Shown piece after piece: positions 47,207-55,816 of a stretch of 64,000 bases of DNA (position 1 is the first letter of the stretch; every line of letters begins with the position of its first letter). Both the position numbers and the translations under genes were made by a program. The stretch covers positions 3,912,001 through 3,976,000 of the forward strand of contig NZ_CP047242.1 in the NCBI RefSeq assembly GCF_009856605.1. Direction: 5' to 3'. The notes under the pieces were generated by a model that worked only from the letters and a program-made list of their open reading frames with translations, was not told the DNA's origin and did no database searches. The DNA is from Trichormus variabilis 0441. Lineage in GTDB: Bacteria; Cyanobacteriota; Cyanobacteriia; Cyanobacteriales; Nostocaceae.

Positions 47207-48343
47207 ATGTCTATGCCCCAGGTATCGCTGCCCCAATCGCTTCAGAAAGACCAACCCTTCACCGCCCTTGCACCCATGCAGGATGTGACAAACCTCTGGT
47301 TTATGAAGGTCATCGCCCACTACGGTAGTCCTGACTACTTTTTTACTGAGTATTTTCGCGTAAATGATACTTCGCGGCTCAATCGCGGTATTCTGGCAGC
47401 CATCACCGAAAATGATACAGGTCGCCCTGTTTTTGCCCAAATGATTGGGGAAAGTATTCCCGACTTGGTGAGAACCGCCAAGGAACTCTGCCACTATGAT
47501 ATCGCTGGAGTTGATTTGAACATGGGCTGTCCCGCACCGAGAATCTATCGTAAAAATGTCGGGGGTGGATTGCTACTCTCACCTGGGAAAGTGGAGCAGA
47601 TTTTGGCAGAACTACGCCAGGCAGTGAGCGATCGCCCCTTAACAGTCAAGATGCGGGTAGGCTTTGAAAATACAGATACCTTTTACGAAATTCTCGATAT
47701 CGTCAATCGCCACAACATTGATTTGCTGAGTCTGCATGGTCGCACAGTCAAAGATATGTACCACGGGGCAGTGAAATATGATTTGATTGCGGAAGCTGTG
47801 AAACGAGTGGATTGTCCAGTACTGGCTAATGGCAATATTCACTCCGCCACAACTGCCTTAGAAGTGCTGGAGCGAACAGGTGCGGCGGGTGTGATGGTGG
47901 GACGCTGGGCTATTGGGAATCCGTGGCTATTTAATCAGATTCGCCAGGCTTTACGAGGAGAACCAATCACCCCTGTTCCTTTAGTAGAAGTACGCAACTA
48001 TATTGATCGTTTATGGCAAACCCCGACAGCCGCAACTATGCCAGAGCGATCGCGCGTAGGCTACTTAAAAATGTTCCTCAATTATATTGCCCTAAGTGTC
48101 GATGCTGAAGGTCAGTTCCTGCGACTGATGCGACGGACACAGACCGAAGTGGAAATGTTTAACCTCTGCGATCGCTTTTTACTTAGTGATCTGACGCAAA
48201 CTTTAGCCTTAGCACCTTACTCAGGCGTAGGGGAGCAGGGGAGCAGGGAGCAGGGAGCAGGGGAGAAAGTATTTTCCCTTCCCTGTTCTTCTACCTCTTC
48301 GGTCAATAGTCCACAGTCCAAAAACCTTGATTTTGACCATTGA
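47207..48343 (+). CDS. dus: tRNA-dihydrouridine synthase
   Basis: FMN-dependent enzyme reducing uridines in tRNA D-loops. The TIM-barrel motifs are FTALAPMQDVTN, LNMGCPAPRIYRKNVGGGLL with the catalytic Cys, LSLHGRTVKDMYHG, ANGNI and GVMVGRWAIGNPWLF. The conventional domain ends about QTLALAPYS. The last 40 residues (GVGEQGSREQGAGEKVFSLP and on) are encoded by a CAGGGGAGCAGGGAGCAGGG repeat and are unlikely to be functional. The start could be ATG 47207, ATG 47213 or TTG 47192; ATG 47207 is chosen because it is the first standard codon. The subfamily (DusA, B or C) was not resolved. Confidence 0.92.
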   Translation: MSMPQVSLPQSLQKDQPFTALAPMQDVTNLWFMKVIAHYGSPDYFFTEYFRVNDTSRLNRGILAAITENDTGRPVFAQMIGESIPDLVRTAKELCHYDIAGVDLNMGCPAPRIYRKNVGGGLLLSPGKVEQILAELRQAVSDRPLTVKMRVGFENTDTFYEILDIVNRHNIDLLSLHGRTVKDMYHGAVKYDLIAEAVKRVDCPVLANGNIHSATTALEVLERTGAAGVMVGRWAIGNPWLFNQIRQALRGEPITPVPLVEVRNYIDRLWQTPTAATMPERSRVGYLKMFLNYIALSVDAEGQFLRLMRRTQTEVEMFNLCDRFLLSDLTQTLALAPYSGVGEQGSREQGAGEKVFSLPCSSTSSVNSPQSKNLDFDH

Positions 48344-48365
48344 CTATTGACTATTGACAAAAAAA
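48228..48365. repeat. Short tandem repeats spanning the dus 3' end
   Basis: GGGGAGCAGGGGAGCAGGGA units at 48230-48265 are inside the dus reading frame. GTCAATAGTCCACAGTCC and TTGACCATTGACTATTGACT heptamer-type units follow, up to the regulator gene. Confidence 0.9.
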
Positions 48366-48377
48366 CCAGAAAATTAG

Positions 48378-49403
48378 TCATACTGCGTAAGTCCTAGTAC
48401 TATCTCTTTTGACTAAAAAAGGAGATAAAAGCAGATTTTCTACAGCTTTACCTTGTAATAGGTCAACTAACATCGTCATTGCAGACTCACCCATTTCTAA
48501 CATTCGTTGGCTGACTGTTGTTAGGGGTGGGGTAATATAACTGCTCAGAGCGATGTTATCAAATCCCACGAGGCTTAAATCTTCTGGTACGGAAATACTT
48601 AGTTCTTTGCAAGCTAAAAGAGCGCCAACTGCTACCATATCGTTGTAACAAAAAATGCCAGTTACACCAGCTTCAACTAGTTGAGGTAGCATTTTTTTGC
48701 CAATATCAATATCGTTGATGATTTTCGGGTCTTGGTTAATTGCCACCCAAGCCGGATTTTGTGGTAGACCTGCTTGGTTCAGAGCTATTTTATATCCTTC
48801 TAAACGCTGTTGATCTGCCTTGCTGCCATCACCCACCCCTAGATAAGCAATAGAAGTGTGTCCCATATCGATTAAATGTTCTACTGCTAAAGAGCCACCT
48901 AAGCGATCATCTATAGCCACTGAGTGAAATGTTTTGCCTTGATCTTCGGTGTCTATATTAATTAGAACTGTTGGCACAGTAAATTGTGTTAACTGTTTGG
49001 TGTACTGTTTGCTAATTCGTGAGTCCGCTACCAAGATACCGTCTACTCTCCGATAATGAAAATTCTCAATGGCTCCTATTTCTTGCTCAAAATCTCCGTG
49101 TGAAGCACTTAACAACACATTCAAGCCGGCAAGTCTGGCAACTTGTTCAATTCCTTCTACTAACTCACCAAAAAAGGGATCGGCAATGGAAGTGACAACT
49201 ACCCCAACAGTATAAGTGCGTTGAGTTTGTAAACTTTTAGCGATCGCATTAGGAACATAGTTCATCTCCTGTGCGAGTTTTTTGATGTCCTCCCGTACCT
49301 GAGAACTAATTAGGGGACTGTCTCGTAAAGCTCGTGAAACTGTGGAATGAGAAACGCCTGCTTTTCGAGCAATATCTTCAATGGAAATCTTTCGTTCACT
49401 CAT
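48378..49403 (-). CDS. frtR: LacI-family regulator of the adjacent sugar-uptake genes
   Basis: A 341-residue LacI/GalR repressor starting at ATG 49403. A longer frame to 49478 would add 25 residues of non-family sequence lying in the operator region. The helix-turn-helix is ISIEDIARKAGVSHSTVSRA with hinge helix NYVPNAIAKSLQT. The ligand-binding domain has VGVVVTSIADPFFGELVEGI, ILVADSRI, GVTGIFCYNDMVAVGALLAC and LSLVGFDNIALSSYITPPLT. The stop region overlaps a GTAAGTCCTAGTAC motif. It is divergent from the ABC transporter genes, with two palindromic operators between, so autoregulation plus transporter control is likely. The frtR name rests on resemblance of the cluster to the fructose locus of A. 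variabilis and N. punctiforme. Confidence 0.88.
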   Translation of the reverse strand: MSERKISIEDIARKAGVSHSTVSRALRDSPLISSQVREDIKKLAQEMNYVPNAIAKSLQTQRTYTVGVVVTSIADPFFGELVEGIEQVARLAGLNVLLSASHGDFEQEIGAIENFHYRRVDGILVADSRISKQYTKQLTQFTVPTVLINIDTEDQGKTFHSVAIDDRLGGSLAVEHLIDMGHTSIAYLGVGDGSKADQQRLEGYKIALNQAGLPQNPAWVAINQDPKIINDIDIGKKMLPQLVEAGVTGIFCYNDMVAVGALLACKELSISVPEDLSLVGFDNIALSSYITPPLTTVSQRMLEMGESAMTMLVDLLQGKAVENLLLSPFLVKRDSTRTYAV

Positions 49404-49450
49404 TTTCAGTATTGCTGTAGGTAACGTAAATAAACTTAACATATATTTTA

Positions 49451-49464
49451 TGCACAGGTGTGCA
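49451..49464. promoter_or_regulatory. Operator-like palindrome, proximal to frtR
   Basis: TGCACA-GG-TGTGCA, a perfect 14-base dyad, 48 bases upstream of the regulator start. It shares the TGCACA half site with the larger palindrome 34 bases away (centre to centre). Confidence 0.8.
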
Positions 49465-49479
49465 AAGATAAAAAGCATA

Positions 49480-49503
49480 GGTTATGCACACCTGTGCATA
49501 ACC
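49480..49503. promoter_or_regulatory. Operator-like palindrome, distal
   Basis: GGTTATGCACA-CC-TGTGCATAACC has perfect 11-base arms. Its symmetry and position in front of a LacI-family gene mark it as a probable repressor-binding site for both divergent transcripts. Confidence 0.82.
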
Positions 49504-49806
49504 TAAAAAAAATTCTTGTGGACTGAAACTCAATACTCAGTACGCAAAACTTTACAAGTCAACTATTCACCAAAAAATCTCATAACCAAATATGAAAAAG
49601 TCTTTCCCCTAAGCCATTACACTCTTACACCCCTACCCCCACTCTTGAATCCCTTATCCCCATTTTCAAAACAGGTCGGCATAAATATCTATCGTTAGGA
49701 TAAGACAGAAAATACCCGCTACAAGGGACGATTAAAGTGGGTTTTAGTTTAGTTAACTTTTCTACACATATTTAAATTTTTCCCAGTTTTTCTACTTAGG
49801 ATATAG
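49504..49806. other. Leader region of the sugar ABC transporter operon
   Basis: 303 bases with no gene. It includes CACTCTTACACCCCTACCCC repeat-like sequence near 49620 and an AT-rich stretch before the binding-protein gene. AGGATATAG lies just before its start codon. Confidence 0.5.
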
Positions 49807-50838
49807 ATGGATGTGAAAAAACAGGCGATGTCTAAAGACAAGCTGCTACGCGTCTACGCAGCAACTTTATTAAGTATTGTCAGTGGTACTCTTGTCAGCT
49901 GCACAAACATTTCTCCCAATGGCCCAACGGCTGCTGACACTGATACCAATACCCAGACCAACAATGGATCTCCCCATAAATTGCGATCGGTTGGTGTTAC
50001 CCTGGGGGATTTGAGTAACCCTTTCTTCGTTGTCATGGCCCAGGGAGCCGAGAAAGAAGCCAAGAAAATCGGTGGTGAGGATGTCAGAGTAACTGTAGTT
50101 TCTAGCGGCTATGACCTGAACCAGCAATTCAACCAAATTGAGAATTTCGTTGCGGCTAATACTGACCTGATTATCATCAATGCTGCTGACAGTAAAGGAA
50201 TCAGACCAGCCGTTGACCAAGCAAGGCAAGCAGGTAAGGTTGTAATTGCAGTAGATACGGCAATAGAAGCAGACATAGACGCTACCGTCACCACCAATAA
50301 TGTGCAAGCGGGAGAAATCAGTTGCCAATATATAGCCGATCGCCTCAAAGGCAAAGGTAATGTAGTCATAGTCAACGGGCCGCCAGTAACATCGGTAATT
50401 CAGCGAGTGGACGGCTGCTTGAAAGTATTAGCCAAATATCCCGATATCAAACTACTTTCTAAAGACCAGAATGCAGAAGGTAGCAGAGATGGCGGACTCA
50501 GGGTAATGAGTGATTTGTTAGTCACATTCCCCAAGATTGATGCTGTCTTTGCCATCAACGATCCTAGCGGTGTGGGAGTAGACCTAGCCGCCAACCAAGC
50601 CAAACGCCAAGACTTTTTCATTGTGGGAGTTGACGGTGCGCCAGAAGCCATAGAAGCGATCGCCTCTGGAGATAGTTTATATGCAGCAACGGCAACGCAA
50701 AACCCCAGAGGAATGACGCAAACAGCCATTCAGGTAGGCAACGACATTTTACATGGCAAAAAACCTGAATCACCCAATATTTTGATTCCTGCCAAGTTGA
50801 TTACGAAAGAGAACGTGAGTACATCTACAGGCTGGTAG
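49807..50838 (+). CDS. frtA: Sugar ABC transporter substrate-binding lipoprotein
   Basis: A 343-residue RbsB-type periplasmic binding protein. The N-terminal signal ends with the lipobox LVSC (Cys32), so it is membrane-anchored. The mature domain starts VGVTLGDLSNPFFVVMAQGA and contains LIIINAADSKGIRPAVDQAR, VIAVDTAIEADIDATVTTNN and IDAVFAINDPSGVGVDLAAN, typical of ribose/galactose/fructose binders. An in-frame ATG at codon 8 (MSKDK) is an alternative start. Together with the ATPase and permease downstream it forms a CUT2-type importer; fructose is the likely substrate by locus resemblance. The TAG stop runs straight into a GGGGTGTAGGGGTGTAGGGG repeat. Confidence 0.88.
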   Translation: MDVKKQAMSKDKLLRVYAATLLSIVSGTLVSCTNISPNGPTAADTDTNTQTNNGSPHKLRSVGVTLGDLSNPFFVVMAQGAEKEAKKIGGEDVRVTVVSSGYDLNQQFNQIENFVAANTDLIIINAADSKGIRPAVDQARQAGKVVIAVDTAIEADIDATVTTNNVQAGEISCQYIADRLKGKGNVVIVNGPPVTSVIQRVDGCLKVLAKYPDIKLLSKDQNAEGSRDGGLRVMSDLLVTFPKIDAVFAINDPSGVGVDLAANQAKRQDFFIVGVDGAPEAIEAIASGDSLYAATATQNPRGMTQTAIQVGNDILHGKKPESPNILIPAKLITKENVSTSTGW

Positions 50839-50913
50839 GGGTGTAGGGGTGTAGGGGTGTAGGGGAGCAACTGACAACTGACAACTGACTATTGACTATT
50901 GACCAATGACAAC
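50836..50913. repeat. Short tandem repeats between frtA and frtB
   Basis: GTAGGGGTGTAGGGGTGTAG units, then AACTGACAACTGACAACTGA and CTATTGACTATTGACCAATG. The frtB start codon (ATGACAAC) is the usual continuation of this repeat, as at 6301-6320. Confidence 0.92.
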
Positions 50914-52459
50914 AAATATTAAAACAGATTTTTCTCCACCTGCGACTGCCACCCCTGTATTAGAAATGCAGGGGATTGCGAAACGATTTCATGGTGTTCC
51001 GGCTTTGCAAGGTGTTAATCTCACCATTTATCCGGGGGAAGTTCACGCCCTCATGGGTGAAAATGGGGCTGGTAAAAGTACATTGATGAAAATTCTCGCT
51101 GGGGCTTATATTGCCGATGAAGGGGAGATTCGCATCAATGGTAAAGGGGTGAAAATTACCGATCCGGGGACAGCACGCCAAGCCGGTATCAATTTGATTT
51201 ATCAAGAACTCAATGTTGCACCCAATTTAACCGTTACCGAAAACATTTTTATGGGGAGCGAGTTAACACGGGGTCAATTTTTAGACCGCAAGGCTATGGA
51301 ACTGGAAGCCCAACAAGTGTTAGCAAGCTTGGGGGCTAGCTTTGCACCAACTGATATTGTTGGCACATTAGCGATCGCCGAACAACAGCAAGTAGAAATT
51401 GCTAGAGCCTTGAAAGACAATAGCCGGATTTTGGTAATGGATGAACCAACAGCCGCACTGTCTGACCGTGAGACGGAGCGTTTGTTTGAGGTGATTCGCA
51501 AACTCCGCAATGATGGGATTGCCATTATCTACATCAGTCATCGCATGGAAGAAATCTATGCCCTAGCTGACCGGATTAGTGTACTACGGGATGGTCAATA
51601 CATCGGTAGTTTAACCCGTGAGGAGATTTCTCCCCAGCGATTGGTACAGATGATGGTCGGTCGCTCCATGCAGGACTTTTATGAACATCAAAGGCAAAGC
51701 AATCCTGGCCCAGTGGTCCTAGAAGTGAGAAATATTAGTGATGGGCGCAAAGTCCAACCAGCTAGTTTTCAACTGCGGGCTGGGGAAATTCTCGGACTAG
51801 CGGGGTTAGTTGGTGCAGGACGCACAGAGGTATCCCGGCTGATTTTTGGCGCAGATCGCAAAGTAAGCGGTGAAGTATTTTTAAATGGCAAAAAACTAGA
51901 GATTCATTCCCCCAGTGATGCGATCGCCGTCGGTATTGGCTATGTCCCAGAAGACCGCAAAGACCAAGGTTTATTTCTGGAGATGAGTTCCCGTAAGAAC
52001 ATTGGACTCAATAGACTCAAGCAAGATGCTAATTTGGGCATCGTTAACTGGGGTTCAGTGAATAAGATTGCCACAGATGCAGTAGAAAACTTCCATATCC
52101 GCCTGGCGAACTTAGAAATTAGAGCCGTGGATCTTTCCGGTGGGAATCAACAAAAACTGCTGCTGGCGCGTTGGTTAGCCATTAACCCCAGAGTCTTGAT
52201 GCTAGATGAGCCGACAAGGGGCGTAGATATCGGTGCTAAAAGCGAAATTTACCGGATTATCAGCGACCTATCAGCCCAAGGGGTAGCCATTCTCATGGTT
52301 TCCAGCGAACTACCAGAGATTGTGGGCTTGAGCGATCGCGTTTTAGTGATGCGAGAAGGACAACTGGTAGGTGAACTAGACAATAGCATCGGCAAAGAAA
52401 TCACCCAAGAAAACATTATGCACTATGCAACTGGAGCATCGGAGGTAACCGCATCATGA
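50906..52459 (+). CDS. frtB: Sugar ABC transporter ATP-binding protein (two nucleotide-binding domains)
   Basis: A 517-residue RbsA/MglA-like ATPase with two domains. The first has Walker [10 protein letters not shown] and Walker [14 protein letters not shown] with a divergent signature ([15 protein letters not shown]). The second has a degenerate P-loop region ([13 protein letters not shown]), the signature [15 protein letters not shown] and Walker [15 protein letters not shown]. This asymmetry is standard for the CUT2 class. The ATG lies inside a repeat and has no Shine-Dalgarno, which is unusual for an operon gene. The 3' end overlaps the permease gene by four bases (ATGA), showing translational coupling. 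Confidence 0.92.
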
Positions 52460-53454
52460 GTCAAACCTTAAGACCTGCCAACAAAAGACCAAACGAGCAT
52501 CCCAAATCACGCCAGCGTCAATCAATCAACAATCTTCTGCAAGTTGCAGGTATCCTACCAATCCTGGTTATCATCTGCATTTTATTTTCTCTCCTTAGCC
52601 CCAACTTTCCCACAGCAGGTAACGCCGTCAACATCTTGCGTCAGGCCTCAATCAATATTGTGCTGGCAACCGGGATGACATTTGTCATTCTCACCGGCGG
52701 AATTGACCTTTCCGTTGGGTCAATCTTGGCTGTATCTGCGGTAGTCACAGTCTTAGTATCCCTGCTTCCTGCATTAGGTTGGGCGGCTGTCCCGGTGGGT
52801 TTGTTGACAGGATTACTTTTGGGTTTACTCAATGGCGCTCTCATCACCTTTTTAGATGTCCCCCCCTTTATCGTCACCTTGGGTTCATTAACCGCCTTAA
52901 GAGGTGCTGCCTTTTTAATAGCCAACGGCACAACAGTTATTAATCGCAATATCAATTTTGCTTGGATAGGTAATAGCTATGTAGGCTTTCTTCCCTGGCT
53001 AGTCATCATCGCCCTATTGACTGTAGCCGTGAGTTGGTTCGTCCTCAGACAAACTGTTTTAGGTGTACAGATATATGCAGTGGGTGGTAACGAACGCGCC
53101 GCACGCTTAACAGGTATTAAAGTCAATCGCGTGTTGTTATTTGTCTATGGTGTGAGTGGATTACTAGCAGGTTTAGCCGGAATCATGAGCGCCAGCCGTT
53201 TGTATAGCGCCACCGGGATGTTAGGACAAGGCTACGAATTAGATGCGATCGCCGCCGTAATTCTTGGTGGAACCAGCTTCACAGGCGGCATCGGCACCAT
53301 AGGCGGCACACTCCTTGGTGCATTAATCATCGCCGTTCTCAACAACGGTTTGACCCTCTTAAATATGTCTTTCTTCTGGCAACTAGTCGTCAAAGGACTA
53401 GTCATTATCGCCGCAGTCATGATTGACAGACTCCGCAGACGTTCCCGACGGTAA
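52456..53454 (+). CDS. frtC: Sugar ABC transporter permease
   Basis: A 332-residue RbsC-type integral membrane permease with about nine or ten hydrophobic segments. Characteristic blocks are [59 protein letters not shown] and [20 protein letters not shown]. The start codon overlaps the stop of the ATPase gene (ATGA). The N-terminal 30 residues are polar and basic, consistent with a cytoplasmic start. It forms the membrane channel of the importer with the ATPase above. Confidence 0.93.
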
Positions 53455-53797
53455 AAGAAGACAAGGGAGCAATCAATTCAAAAATATTGTCTCCCTACTT
53501 CCCACTCACTGCTTTCAAGACAACCCAGATAAAACACCAATTTTTGATAATTCTCGAACATAGCAAATAATCTTCAGAGAACCTCTGCGTAACTCTGCGC
53601 TAACCTTCCTGTACCTTTGCGTTGAAAAATGAAAACCGGGTTTCTCGTTGCGTGAACAATAGGATCACCAACTGTAAAGGCTGAAAAAATTCTTTGTAAG
53701 TTCCAATAATACAAAAGTCGAAATCTCTTAAGGATAGACCTAGCAAGAGATTTCCAACTTGTAATGCAGATTTTTTGCCAACCATAATACTACACCA
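53455..53797. other. 343-base gap between permease and porin genes
   Basis: No gene. A CCTCTGCGTAACTCTGCGCT repeat-like stretch is present at about 53580-53610. A promoter for the porin gene may lie here; none was clearly recognised. Confidence 0.45.
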
Positions 53798-55390
53798 ATG
53801 CTGAAACATCTTTTATCTAGTTTTTCGCTCTTATTGTTGACCTCAACCGCAGTCTGGGCTACACCCTTAGATAACTCTGACACCTTACAAGAACAAGTCA
53901 CATCAGTTTCCCAGTTTTCCGATGTCCAGCCCACCGATTGGGCATTTGCCGCACTGCAATCATTAGTGGAACGCTACGGTTGCATAGCAGGTTATCCCAA
54001 TTCCATTTATAGAGGCAATCGCCCCCTAAGCCGTTATGAATTCGCCGCAGGTATCAATGCTTGCTTAGATCGCATCAATGAGTTAATTGCCACAGCTACC
54101 AACAATTTAGTCAATCAAGAAGACTTAGCAGTATTACAAAAATTACAAACAGATTTTGCCACAGAACTGGCAACCCTGCGCGGGCGAGTAGATAACTTAG
54201 AAGCACGAACAGCGACACTGGAACAGCAGCAGTTTTCCACCACCACTAGGCTGAATGGACAAATTATTACTGCCATTAGTGATACCTTTGGTAACAAAGT
54301 AGGCAGTACACGGGATGAAACCAACCTATTCTTTGCGACTCGCGGTCGTCTCAATTTAGAAAGCAGTTTCACAGGCAAAGATTTATTGCGAGTCCGGCTG
54401 GAATTTGGCAACTTTGCTAATAACAATGGCTCCAGCCAAATAGCCGCCGCCACAGGCACAGGGATGACACGGTTAAACTTTGATAATGACAGCAACAATA
54501 CACTTTTCGTCCCCCACATCCGTTACTACTTCCCTGTGAGTAATTCCCTTTCCTTCGTCGTCGGCCCCACAGGTATTGGCTACAACGACATCACCGATAA
54601 CGTGACTCCTGCCACGATCGCCGATGATGGTAATGGGATTCCCTCATTATTTGGTAAAAATAGTCTACTATTCGAGCGCGGTGGCGGTGGTGCAGCCGCT
54701 AACTGGAAGATTCGCCCAGACTTGCTTTTAACTATTGGCTATTTAGCCAATAGTCCCAATAACCCCACACCAACCAATGGTTTATTTGATGGTGGCTACA
54801 ACGCTCTAGCCCATCTCGTCTATTACGGCCAGCAAGGATCAATTGGTGTTGCCTACTCTCATGGATACAACACTCCTGGCACTGTGGATATCACCGCCGG
54901 TAGAGGTAGCGCCTTATCCAGCGCCCCCTTTGGCAACAGTATAGCTACTGCTAACAGTATCGTTGGTGTACAGGGATACTATCGCTTTTCTCCCAAATTC
55001 CAAGTTCACGCTTGGGGTGGGTATATTTGGGCGACTGCCAAGAACTCTGGTTTTAGTGATATCTCTAATGGCAGGGGTGGTACTGATTCTCTGTTCGTCA
55101 ACAGTGGTGATAATGCTAATGCTTGGTTTGGGGCAATTGGTATGTCGTTTCCCGATGTGGGTGGTAAGGGCAATTTGCCAGGAATTCTCTTGGGTTTGCC
55201 ACCACGCGTTTCTAACAGTAACGTCCGTGAAGAGGGGGATAATTCTTACCACCTAGAAGCGTTTTATCGTTGGCGACTTAACGACAATATATCCATAACT
55301 CCTGGCTTCTGGATGATTCTTAACCCAGAAAATAATCGCAATAACGATACTCAATATGTGGGAGTAGTTCGTACAACATTCGATTTCTAA
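53798..55390 (+). CDS. SLH-domain OprB-type carbohydrate porin
   Basis: A 530-residue outer-membrane protein. The signal peptide MLKHLLSSFSLLLLTSTAVW ends near ATPL. One SLH domain (about 38-95; FSDVQPTDWAFAALQSLVER, IYRGNRPLSRYEFAAGINAC) anchors to peptidoglycan, followed by a coiled coil (about 95-145; LQTDFATELATLRGRVDNLE). The rest is a beta-rich barrel of the OprB family, ending in the usual aromatic residue (VVRTTFDF). Position after the sugar importer suggests that it passes sugar through the outer membrane for FrtABC. Related porins are paired with frt and glucose genes in N. punctiforme. Confidence 0.9.
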   Translation: MLKHLLSSFSLLLLTSTAVWATPLDNSDTLQEQVTSVSQFSDVQPTDWAFAALQSLVERYGCIAGYPNSIYRGNRPLSRYEFAAGINACLDRINELIATATNNLVNQEDLAVLQKLQTDFATELATLRGRVDNLEARTATLEQQQFSTTTRLNGQIITAISDTFGNKVGSTRDETNLFFATRGRLNLESSFTGKDLLRVRLEFGNFANNNGSSQIAAATGTGMTRLNFDNDSNNTLFVPHIRYYFPVSNSLSFVVGPTGIGYNDITDNVTPATIADDGNGIPSLFGKNSLLFERGGGGAAANWKIRPDLLLTIGYLANSPNNPTPTNGLFDGGYNALAHLVYYGQQGSIGVAYSHGYNTPGTVDITAGRGSALSSAPFGNSIATANSIVGVQGYYRFSPKFQVHAWGGYIWATAKNSGFSDISNGRGGTDSLFVNSGDNANAWFGAIGMSFPDVGGKGNLPGILLGLPPRVSNSNVREEGDNSYHLEAFYRWRLNDNISITPGFWMILNPENNRNNDTQYVGVVRTTFDF

Positions 55391-55409
55391 GTAAGTTACT
55401 GACAAAACA

Positions 55410-55434
55410 AATGCACCTAACGAGTAGGTGCATT
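55410..55434 (+). terminator. Hairpin after the porin gene
   Basis: AATGCACCTA and TAGGTGCATT form perfect 10-bp arms with a 5-base loop, 20 bases after the stop. There is no T-run, so termination is likely but not typical. Confidence 0.65.
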
Positions 55435-55609
55435 GATTAGGCAATTTCAGAAAGAGCAGTAGTATGTAAAACTAAGTAGGTAATAACTTAGAGTGAATAG
55501 AGTTTATCTGAATACGGCATAAAATATCTCAGTAAATCTACTGTATTTTCGACTAAAACTAATGAAAGCAGTGATGATTGGTATTTTTACCATGAGCAAA
55601 TTTTCTTAA

Positions 55610-55803
55610 GTAATTAGGACTTATACCAATTCTCTATGAAGTTGCCCCAAGTAAATGATGTAGAGACGTTGCATACAACGTCTCTACAGCGCAGAATAAA
55701 GTGCATCAGTCAATAGTCAAAATCAAGGTTTTTGGACTATTGACTATTGACTATTGACCACACTCACAAGAGTTTTTTGAGTCAGTGTGTAAGTCCTAAT
55801 TAC
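55610..55803. mobile_element. 194-bp element with 14-bp perfect terminal inverted repeats
   Basis: GTAATTAGGACTTA at 55610-55623 is exactly inverted as TAAGTCCTAATTAC at 55790-55803. Inside are copy B of the GTAGAGACGTTG hairpin repeat (55622-55708) and TTGACTATTGACTATTGACC heptamers. No protein is encoded. The terminal motif is shared with 40812-40946. Confidence 0.75.
55622..55708. repeat. Small repeat element, copy B
   Basis: TATACCAATTCTCTATGAAG, AAATGATGTAGAGACGTTGC, ATACAACGTCTCTACAG and GCAGAATAAAGTGCATC align with the copy at 7929-8031, with scattered substitutions. It is nested inside the inverted-repeat element at 55610-55803. Confidence 0.88.
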
Positions 55804-55816
55804 CTGTGTTGCTCTA

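Noticed and set aside
49854..50729. Minus-strand frames of 69-152 codons across the sugar-binding protein gene
   Set aside because: They are shadows of a clearly recognised plus-strand binding protein; no ribosome sites or domains.
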